In this document: positions 1-5,155 of the stretch, piece by piece
Layout of the letters: each line of letters starts with the position of its first letter
Numbering within the stretch: the first letter of the stretch is position 1
NCBI GenBank assembly: GCA_045598845.1
Contig: JAZRUY010000061.1
Span: 1 to 5,155 of the forward strand
DNA length: 5,155 nucleotides
Reading direction: 5' to 3'
Source of the DNA: JAZRUY01 sp045598845
Lineage (GTDB): Bacteria; Verrucomicrobiota; Lentisphaeria; Victivallales; Victivallaceae
Notes under the pieces: model-generated
What the model was told of the DNA's origin: nothing
Databases searched by the model: none
The model's input: only the letters and a program-made list of their open reading frames with translations
Made by a program: the position numbers and the translations under genes

Positions 1-441
1 GGCGCCGATCTTAACCGCATAATTCAGGCGGTTTACTTTTCCAAGCCATATTCGCAGGCTCGTTTTGAAGCCGATTTAATCGCCAGCCGAATGGAATTTT
101 TCTGTGCCGGAAAATTCGTTTACGCATGGCTGCCGGACGAATTTCTTTCCGAACACCATTTCAGCATGGTCAACGGCGACGGACTGATAGAACTGCTGCG
201 GGCCATTGAGGGCACCGTTATAGCGGTACTGTGCTACAATACCGCGGACGGTAAACGCAAGATTTCCATGCGCAGTAAAGACATGCGGTATCCGGTTGAA
301 CCGGCGGCCAGGCTGTTCGGCGGAGGAGGCCATGCCATGGCCGCAGCCGCTCAAAGCGATCTTCCGGAACCTGAACTAAAAAATAAACTGGTACAGATGA
401 TAAGCGCATTATTATCCGATAAGCAGGATGCTGATTTATGA
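1..441 (+). CDS. nrnA: DHH/DHHA1 family phosphoesterase, NrnA-like (3' part only)
   Basis: The reading frame is open from the first base, so the gene begins upstream; 146 C-terminal residues are visible. They form the DHHA1 substrate-binding half of a DHH-superfamily phosphoesterase. The glycine-rich signature FGGGGHAMAA lies at about residues 106-115 of the visible part (bases 316-345), and before it comes the usual run ISMRSK with a basic residue that contacts substrate in this family. The start, GADLNRIIQAVYFSKPYSQ, matches the linker between the DHH and DHHA1 domains of NrnA proteins. Family members are cytoplasmic Mn-dependent enzymes that degrade 2-5 nt RNA oligomers (nanoRNA) and often dephosphorylate pAp. 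The catalytic DHH motifs are outside the window, so activity cannot be verified here. The stop overlaps the truB start (ATGA), and an nrnA-truB pair is a familiar bacterial arrangement, which supports NrnA over RecJ. The family is sure; the exact name is likely. Confidence 0.88.
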   Translation, partial: GADLNRIIQAVYFSKPYSQARFEADLIASRMEFFCAGKFVYAWLPDEFLSEHHFSMVNGDGLIELLRAIEGTVIAVLCYNTADGKRKISMRSKDMRYPVEPAARLFGGGGHAMAAAAQSDLPEPELKNKLVQMISALLSDKQDADL

Positions 442-1205
442 GATACCGCCCGGACAAGCACAATTTGCCGGTTTTTACCGGCGGAGGAATTCTTCCGGTA
501 GATAAACCTGCGGGATGGACGAGTTTTGACGTGGTGAATTTCGTGCGCTCAAGATTCAACGTTCCAAAAGTAGGGCATTGCGGCACGCTGGACCCGGCCG
601 CCACCGGTCTGCTGGTGCTGCTGCTGGGAAAATTCACCGGATTAAGTCAGGCTTTGAGCGGGCATGACAAAGTGTACCGTGGACGGCTGCGGCTGGGAAC
701 GGAAACCGACTCGGGAGACTCCGAAGGTAAAATCACCGCTGAAAACCCGCAGGCGGCCGCGGAAATTACGGAAACGGCGCTCCGCAAATCAGCCGAGGAA
801 TTCACCGGCGAGCAAGAACAGTTGCCGCCCATGGTATCGGCGATAAAAATACACGGAAAAAAACTTTACGAACTGGCAAGAAAAGGTATTGAAATCGAAC
901 GGGAACCGCGCCGGATCACCATCAATTCGCTGGTAATCGATGCAATCGAACCGCCGTGCTGCGATTTCACGCTCGGTTGTTCCAAAGGAACCTACGTAAG
1001 AGTACTTTGTCAGGACTGGGGACGTAAACTCGGATGCGGAGGCATGCTGGACGCGCTCAGGCGCATCAGTTCCGGCGGTATCGGAATTGATGACGCATTG
1101 AGTACGGAACAACTCAAACTTATGACTCAGAACGAACTGGCCGCGGCACTGGAACAATATAACCGGAAATACGCCGGTATTATCGCAGAGGCGAAACAAC
1201 TATGA
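438..1205 (+). CDS. truB: tRNA pseudouridine(55) synthase TruB
   Basis: This cytoplasmic enzyme isomerises U55 to pseudouridine in the T-loop of tRNAs. The 255-residue protein has all the family signatures. GILPVDKPAGWTS is at 17-29 (motif I). GHCGTLDPAATG is at 46-57 and carries the catalytic aspartate, D52. DKVYRG is at 77-82 with the conserved tyrosine Y80. QLPPMVSAIKIHGKKLY is at 128-144, and CSKGTYVR is at 181-188 with the conserved arginine R188. After the LRR near residue 210 only about 45 residues remain, so any C-terminal PUA-like domain is short or absent, as in compact bacterial TruBs. The start at 438 overlaps the upstream stop by 4 bases (ATGA) with a weak AGGA at 425-428, suggesting translational coupling. 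The end overlaps the next gene in the same way. Length and motifs are normal and no defect is seen. Confidence 0.97.
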   Translation: MRYRPDKHNLPVFTGGGILPVDKPAGWTSFDVVNFVRSRFNVPKVGHCGTLDPAATGLLVLLLGKFTGLSQALSGHDKVYRGRLRLGTETDSGDSEGKITAENPQAAAEITETALRKSAEEFTGEQEQLPPMVSAIKIHGKKLYELARKGIEIEREPRRITINSLVIDAIEPPCCDFTLGCSKGTYVRVLCQDWGRKLGCGGMLDALRRISSGGIGIDDALSTEQLKLMTQNELAAALEQYNRKYAGIIAEAKQL

Positions 1206-2698
1206 AAAAAAACTCGGACCGGAATATTCAGTTTACCTGCGATGAACGCGATAACGCCATCGACAGAATGTTAAAAAAATCCGGCGGGAAGCCGTTCAGC
1301 GTTGCCGATACGGCGACAGAACTCGGCATCAGGCAGCCTGACGATGAAACCTGCCAGTCATTGTTGCGGGCGCTGGAAAACGATGAGAGGCTTATCGGCG
1401 ATGAGCAGGACGGATTCGCGGACCGGGCGGCATTTTTCACCGCCTTGGAATTTCCGGTAGTTCCGACCGCGGTTGAAATAACGGACGGCATACTGATTCC
1501 CGGACACCGGTTCTGCCCGTTTGTATCCGGAGATGTCTTTCCGTCCGAAATAAAACTCACCGAATCGGGAAAAAACGTACCGGCGAAGACGGAAACTTAC
1601 AGCGTTTCCAACGAAACGCTGTCGCCGCTGATTATGCTGTACGGAGATGAAATAAGATCCATTCTGGAAGCGGAAAACAGCGACAATCTGAAAGTGAAGG
1701 ACACACCGCTGAAAATCACGGTTTTCCGTCTTGCCGATTTTTATAAGCGGCATGATTTCAAACAGGGTGACATATTGCTCTGCAAAGTAACCGACTATAA
1801 CAAGGGGTTTATCAAGTTCCGGTATATGAGCGGAGAATCCCGCGACCGGGAGCGGATTTCAGACAATGCGGAATTGCTTGAACAGGCGGTAATCGAAACC
1901 GTACGGCGCGGATACGATGACATAAAAGTTCCGGAACAATTGGCTAAAACATTCTTTTTCGCCAGAGCGGTTCTGCCGGGCGGCGCGGATTCCGCTTCAC
2001 TGGATGAACTGGTGATTTTTTCAGAGCGGCTGCAAATAAGTTACCGGAACGGGTTTGCGGCTTTGAAAGAAAAAACGTCCTGCGGAGACGAACACGGCTA
2101 CAATGATGACGACGAATGCGAATGCAGTGATGATATACAGGAAATATTGCCGGCCGGATTATCGCTTTCCAGCGGGGAAGTCAAAGAATTTTCCGCCTTG
2201 CTGCGGGATATCGGCAGTCCGCTTTCTCCGGTGGAAATAGACAGCATGATTCTCGACAACTGTTATTCACGCGATATGAACTTTGATGATTTCAAGGCCA
2301 GAGCGTTCGGAAACAGTAAACTTGATTTCGCCGATGAGGCTCAGGAAGTTGTGTTTTTGAATTTCATCGAGGAACGGTTCGAAGATCTTACGGAAAATTA
2401 CAACCGCGCCGAAGATGAAGACAAAGCGCCGCGCCGGGCCACGCTTATACTGCTGGCGGATGACAGACTGAAATTTTTTGATATATGTACGAAAATGGCG
2501 GAAAAAGAACGGCCGGACGGGCAATTTTTTCAATCTTTGGCAAAAGAGACCTTGTTGCAGGACAAATTACTGGCGCATCTGAATGATCCACGTTTCACAC
2601 CGGCGACGGAAGAATTAGAGCAACTTGACGATATGATCGACTCAATGGCGGAACGACAGGAAAAACTGCTGGAACGTTTCGGCATATACGATGACTGA
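1202..2698 (+). CDS. Uncharacterised 498-residue protein, acidic, possible N-terminal winged-helix
   Basis: I do not recognise this protein. It appears cytoplasmic: no signal peptide and no hydrophobic membrane span. Residues about 12-80 (from DERDNAIDRMLKKSG to DRAAFF) look like a small helical, winged-helix-like unit (inference). Residues about 168-210 are a compact block, TVFRLADFYKRHDFKQGD then VTDYNKGFIKFRY, whose GD turn and alternating strands suggest a small beta-rich fold. A very acidic stretch at 294-311 contains C294, H298, C306 and C308. Residues about 315-498 are helix-rich and charged, ending in a probable coiled coil (EELEQLDDMIDSMAERQEKL). The start overlaps the truB stop by ATGA, with AGAGG at 1187-1191, so it is probably co-transcribed and coupled. 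In many genomes ribF follows truB, but nothing here resembles an FAD synthetase. The long open frame, its RBS and codon use like the neighbours make it a real gene; its function is unknown. Confidence 0.85.
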   Translation: MKKNSDRNIQFTCDERDNAIDRMLKKSGGKPFSVADTATELGIRQPDDETCQSLLRALENDERLIGDEQDGFADRAAFFTALEFPVVPTAVEITDGILIPGHRFCPFVSGDVFPSEIKLTESGKNVPAKTETYSVSNETLSPLIMLYGDEIRSILEAENSDNLKVKDTPLKITVFRLADFYKRHDFKQGDILLCKVTDYNKGFIKFRYMSGESRDRERISDNAELLEQAVIETVRRGYDDIKVPEQLAKTFFFARAVLPGGADSASLDELVIFSERLQISYRNGFAALKEKTSCGDEHGYNDDDECECSDDIQEILPAGLSLSSGEVKEFSALLRDIGSPLSPVEIDSMILDNCYSRDMNFDDFKARAFGNSKLDFADEAQEVVFLNFIEERFEDLTENYNRAEDEDKAPRRATLILLADDRLKFFDICTKMAEKERPDGQFFQSLAKETLLQDKLLAHLNDPRFTPATEELEQLDDMIDSMAERQEKLLERFGIYDD

Positions 2699-2711
2699 TC
2701 TACTCATTTTC

Positions 2712-2717
2712 AGGAGG
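2712..2717 (+). promoter_or_regulatory. Ribosome binding site of iorA
   Basis: AGGAGG lies 11 bases before the ATG at 2729, in the 30-base gap after the preceding gene. It is a perfect core Shine-Dalgarno, stronger than those at the overlapping upstream junctions. This suggests iorA is translated independently rather than by coupling. No clear -35/-10 promoter or hairpin is visible in the gap. Confidence 0.8.
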
Positions 2718-2728
2718 ATAACGGATTT

Positions 2729-4318
2729 ATGAAAAACAAAGTTCTCGCATCCGGAAACGAAGCGGTGGCAATGGCCGCAAAAGACTGCGGAGTAACGCTG
2801 GGAGCCGGATATCCCGGTACTCCTTCCACGGAAATTCTGGAAAATTTCTCGGCACTGGGAGGAAATGCCGAATGGTCGCCCAATGAAAAATGCGCGATGG
2901 AAGTGGGGATCGGCAATGCATTCGCCTGCGGCAGAAGTCTGGTCACAATGAAACATGTTGGGCTGAATGTAGCCGCGGATCCGCTGTTTACAGTGGCTTA
3001 CAGCGGCACTCCGGGCGGTCTGGTAGTTGTCAGCGCCGATGATCCCGGGATGGCATCCAGCCAAAACGAGCAGGATAACCGGCGCTATGCAATAGCGGCA
3101 GGGATACCGATGTTAGAGCCGACAGACGCTCAGGAATGCTATGATTTTCTCATCCGCGCATTTGAGATTTCCGAACAATTCCGCAGACCGGTATTATTCC
3201 GGATGACAACCAGGGTATGCCATTCCAAATGCGTACTGCAAAGAAAAGGCACGGAATCGCGGCCGCAGCCGCCTGATTTCATTAAAGACCCGGTGCGCAG
3301 CGTAATGATTCCGGCTTATGCAAGAAAAGCCCACCGGCGGTTACGGGAATCCATGCACCGGCTCGAAGAACTGAACGAGAGCGGAGAATTCATTTTAAAA
3401 ACCATGAAGTCCGCCGATCTCGGAATTATCGCATCCGGAATCGCATATCAGCATGCTCTCGATGCCGCGCCGGATGCGTCAATTATGCGTTTGGGCATGA
3501 CTTATCCGCTGCCGATGCGGGCCATCCGTGAATTCGCCGCTTCGGTAAAACGCTGTGTAGTGGTTGAAGAAGGCGATCCGGTGATGTTCGAGGCCATCCG
3601 GGCCGCGGGAATACCGGCGGAAGGTAAGGACGAGATGTTCCGCTTCGGGGAACTTAATGTCGGCAGGGTGCGCCGTTTGCTTGCCAATGACCTCACACCG
3701 GAACCGCAACCCAAGCCAGGAGTTCCGCCGCAACTGTGCCCCGGATGTCCGCACCGGAAAACATACGAAGTGCTGAAGGAACTGGACTGCATTGTTTCCG
3801 GCGATATCGGCTGCTACACACTCGGGGTGCTGCCTCCGTTCGAAGCGCTGCACATCTGCGCCTGTATGGGAGCCAGTATCACGATGGCGCTGGGAATGCG
3901 GAAAAACCTGCCGGAACAGAAAGCAAGAAAAGTAGTCAGCGTAATCGGAGACAGCACTTTCATGCATACCGGAATCAACGGCATAGTTGAGATGTGTTAC
4001 AATCGCCCCGCCACCGGACATGTAGTGCTGATTTTAGACAATTCCACCACCGCAATGACCGGATTGCAGGAACATCCCGGAACCGGCAGAAAACTGGATC
4101 ACACTCCGGCACCGGCGCCGATATGCCCGGAAACGGTGGTGAAAGCCATCGGAGTGGACAACTGCGATATTGTAGATCAGGTTACCGAACAGGACAAGTT
4201 ACGCGAATTGCTGAAAAAACGTCTGGCATCCAATGATTTAAGCGTAATTATCTGCCGTCACCCATGTGTGCTGGCGGCAATAAAAATCAGGGAATATCAG
4301 AACAGAGAGGGCAAATAA
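2729..4318 (+). CDS. iorA: Indolepyruvate:ferredoxin oxidoreductase alpha subunit, without C-terminal ferredoxin domain
   Basis: This is the TPP-binding catalytic subunit of an oxygen-sensitive 2-oxoacid:ferredoxin oxidoreductase. With IorB it converts indolepyruvate and other arylpyruvates plus CoA to aryl-acetyl-CoA, CO2 and reduced ferredoxin. The N-terminal pyrimidine-binding domain (about 1-175) has GYPGTPSTE at 27-35, NEKCAMEVG at 52-60, TMKHVGLN at 73-80 and DDPGMASSQNEQDNR at 104-118. A swivelling middle domain spans about 228-305 (VVEEGDPVMFEA). The C-terminal TPP domain has CPGCPHR at 337-343, a GDIGCYTLG motif, and the TPP/metal motif from GDSTF at 407-411 to DNSTTAMTG at 437-445. 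Classical IorA proteins of roughly 580-650 residues then carry two [4Fe-4S] motifs; this 529-residue protein stops shortly after CRHPCVL and has no CxxCxxC cluster motif. The stop shares one base with the iorB start (TAATG). The subunit family is certain; substrate preference among arylpyruvates is inferred. Confidence 0.95.
   Translation: MKNKVLASGNEAVAMAAKDCGVTLGAGYPGTPSTEILENFSALGGNAEWSPNEKCAMEVGIGNAFACGRSLVTMKHVGLNVAADPLFTVAYSGTPGGLVVVSADDPGMASSQNEQDNRRYAIAAGIPMLEPTDAQECYDFLIRAFEISEQFRRPVLFRMTTRVCHSKCVLQRKGTESRPQPPDFIKDPVRSVMIPAYARKAHRRLRESMHRLEELNESGEFILKTMKSADLGIIASGIAYQHALDAAPDASIMRLGMTYPLPMRAIREFAASVKRCVVVEEGDPVMFEAIRAAGIPAEGKDEMFRFGELNVGRVRRLLANDLTPEPQPKPGVPPQLCPGCPHRKTYEVLKELDCIVSGDIGCYTLGVLPPFEALHICACMGASITMALGMRKNLPEQKARKVVSVIGDSTFMHTGINGIVEMCYNRPATGHVVLILDNSTTAMTGLQEHPGTGRKLDHTPAPAPICPETVVKAIGVDNCDIVDQVTEQDKLRELLKKRLASNDLSVIICRHPCVLAAIKIREYQNREGK
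4307..4310 (+). promoter_or_regulatory. Ribosome binding site of iorB, deciding its start
   Basis: GAGG, within AGAGAGG at 4304-4310, sits 7 bases before the ATG at 4318 and inside the last codons of iorA. It supports a start at 4318 rather than the in-frame ATG at 4264, which would add 18 residues with no IorB similarity and overlap iorA by 55 bases. Confidence 0.72.
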
Positions 4319-4797
4319 TGGCTGCTGTCAAAAATATAACGGTCGCCGGACTCGGCGGACAAGGAGTGCTGAAAGCCACTGACATTCTGGCGGAAGTACT
4401 GTTCCGCGCCGGTTTTGATGTTAAAAAAAGCGAAGTCCACGGCATGAGTCAGAGAGGCGGTTCCATTTCGAGCGATGTGAGATTCGGAGGCAGAATCGGC
4501 AGCCCTATGGTGCCGTACGGGGAATGCGACATTCTTGTGCTGTTGGATGACAGCCAGGAAGAGATTCATACCGGAACGTTGCGTAAAAACGGAATGATAC
4601 TGAAAACGGCGGAACTGCCGTTGGACAAACTCAGCAACAGGAAGGCTCTTAATGTGATGGCGCTCGGACGTCTGTCGGCGGAATTGCCGGAAGTTTCCTT
4701 GGCGCTGTGGCATGAAGTGCTGGCGGATTTTTTGCCGGCGAAGGTGCTGGAAATGAATACCGAAATGTTCGCGCTCGGCCGCGCGGCGAAAAAATAA
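4318..4797 (+). CDS. iorB: Indolepyruvate:ferredoxin oxidoreductase beta subunit
   Basis: This is the gamma-type (POR/KOR gamma-like) partner subunit that completes the IorAB enzyme and helps bind CoA/substrate. The N-terminus has the glycine-rich Rossmann-like motif AGLGGQGVL at 10-18. It is followed by the highly conserved SEVHGMSQRGGSISSDVRFG at 38-57, then the ECDILVLLDDSQE strand-helix region. Near the C-terminus, KALNVMALGRLSAELP and a closing EMNTEMFALGRAAK match the family pattern. The start at 4318 was chosen because homologous sequence begins just after it and a GAGG lies 7 bases upstream; the longer in-frame start at 4264 lies wholly inside iorA. At 159 residues it is shorter than the usual 190-200, mainly through a compact loop between ILKTAELPL and the KALNVM motif. 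The TAATG junction with iorA implies coupled, equimolar synthesis of the two subunits. Confidence 0.94.
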   Translation: MAAVKNITVAGLGGQGVLKATDILAEVLFRAGFDVKKSEVHGMSQRGGSISSDVRFGGRIGSPMVPYGECDILVLLDDSQEEIHTGTLRKNGMILKTAELPLDKLSNRKALNVMALGRLSAELPEVSLALWHEVLADFLPAKVLEMNTEMFALGRAAKK

Positions 4798-4830
4798 CAA
4801 CCGGAATATCGCATAGTATCAAAGTATTTC

Positions 4831-4837
4831 AAGGAGG
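4831..4837 (+). promoter_or_regulatory. Ribosome binding site of the ACT-domain gene
   Basis: AAGGAGG lies 7 bases before the ATG at 4845. It is a near-ideal Shine-Dalgarno at ideal spacing in the 47-base gap after iorB, and fixes the start codon. The gap has no terminator-like hairpin, so read-through from iorAB is expected. Confidence 0.85.
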
Positions 4838-4844
4838 ATTAACC

Positions 4845-5155
4845 ATGGCGGTTCAGCAACTTTCACTGTTTATCGAAAATAAACCGAAAGCGCTCGTGGC
4901 GGTCAGCCGGGTTCTCCGGGAAAGCGGTATATCCATCCGCACCCTGTCTCTTGCCGACACCCAGCAGTTCGGTATTCTCCGTCTGCTGGTCAAAGAATAC
5001 AAAAAAAGCCGGGAAGCGCTGACGGCCGCCGGATTCATAGTGAAATTAACGGAAGTAACCGCCATAGAGGTTCCGGACAGAACCGGAGGTCTGGCGGATT
5101 TGCTGGATATCTGCGAACAACTGAATTTGCAAGTTGAATACATGTATGCCTTTAC
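4845..5155 (+). CDS. Tandem ACT-domain protein (5' part)
   Basis: The first 103 residues are present and the frame runs off the window end. The protein is a stand-alone tandem ACT-domain protein of the type encoded beside ior and aryl-acetate-CoA ligase genes (COG4747-like, from memory). ACT repeat 1 spans about 3-66: LSLFIENKPKAL, then GISIRTLSLADTQQFGILRLL, a pattern very typical of this family. Repeat 2 starts at about 69 with EVTAIEVPDRTGGLADLL and continues as LNLQVEYMYAFT at the edge. Full-length members are usually about 140 residues, so perhaps 40 are missing. ACT domains bind small ligands, typically amino acids, at domain interfaces, so a sensor role for aromatic amino acids or their 2-oxoacids is a reasonable inference but unproven. 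In repeat 1 the usual glycine of the NKPG turn is lysine (K14), while repeat 2 keeps glycine. The gene follows iorB in the same direction and is probably co-transcribed with it. Confidence 0.92.
   Translation, partial: MAVQQLSLFIENKPKALVAVSRVLRESGISIRTLSLADTQQFGILRLLVKEYKKSREALTAAGFIVKLTEVTAIEVPDRTGGLADLLDICEQLNLQVEYMYAF

Noticed and set aside
91..441. An independent small gene starting at the ATG at 91
   Set aside because: The frame is open to base 1 and the upstream 30 residues fit the NrnA linker region, so the ATG is an internal methionine of a gene cut by the window edge.
3479..4021. 180-residue open frame on the - strand
   Set aside because: It lies entirely inside iorA, whose conserved motifs cover this stretch on the + strand. 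Its translation resembles no known family and it has no supporting RBS.
4264..4317. Longer iorB start at the in-frame ATG at 4264
   Set aside because: The extra 18 residues overlap iorA and do not resemble an IorB N-terminus. The ATG at 4318 has GAGG 7 bases upstream and starts right before the conserved AGLGGQG region.
4250..4330. Frameshift or sequencing error truncating iorA
   Set aside because: The region after the stop is fully accounted for by iorB in its own frame, and no ferredoxin-type cysteine motif appears in any frame nearby.
4297..4800. 167-residue open frame on the - strand opposite iorB
   Set aside because: It mirrors iorB, whose motifs are clear. The translation has no recognisable domain, so it is a shadow frame.
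4798..4844. Possible terminator or promoter between iorB and the ACT gene
   Set aside because: No GC-rich hairpin followed by a T-run and no convincing -35/-10 pair; only the strong AAGGAGG is clear.

Overview
This is a gene-dense bacterial window. Five genes all lie on the + strand, two are cut by the window edges, and the only gaps are 30 and 47 bases. Base composition looks close to balanced (estimated by eye), the standard code fits, and Shine-Dalgarno sites are clear (AGGAGG type). An anaerobic or fermentative lifestyle is suggested by the indolepyruvate:ferredoxin oxidoreductase genes. The TruB sequence (GHCGTLDPxATG, DKVYRG) reminds me of PVC-superphylum bacteria such as Lentisphaerota/Verrucomicrobiota. 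That placement is a weak inference from memory and was not tested.

Positions 1-1205 hold RNA-metabolism genes: the 3' end of an NrnA-type DHH/DHHA1 phosphoesterase and a complete truB (tRNA pseudouridine-55 synthase). They overlap through ATGA, an arrangement common in bacterial nrnA-truB clusters. truB in turn overlaps by ATGA with a 498-residue protein of unknown function (1202-2698). In many bacteria ribF would follow truB; here this unrecognised gene takes that place.

Positions 2729-5155 hold an arylpyruvate oxidation module: iorA, iorB (joined by TAATG), then the 5' part of a tandem ACT-domain protein. IorA and IorB convert aryl-2-oxoacids (indolepyruvate, phenylpyruvate, 4-hydroxyphenylpyruvate) to aryl-acetyl-CoA, CO2 and reduced ferredoxin. 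The ACT protein is a usual neighbour of these genes, and of an aryl-acetate-CoA ligase that is not seen here, and is probably an amino-acid sensor for the pathway.

The strongest oddity is that IorA ends right after its TPP-binding domain. It lacks the C-terminal two-cluster ferredoxin domain of classical IorA, and iorB starts on the stop codon, so there is no room for a frameshifted remnant. The electron-transfer subunit must therefore be elsewhere or be an external carrier. No RNA gene, mobile element, repeat array, CRISPR or convincing terminator was seen. Nothing points strongly to a wholly new system; the unknown 498-residue protein and the domain-reduced Ior are the items most worth following up.
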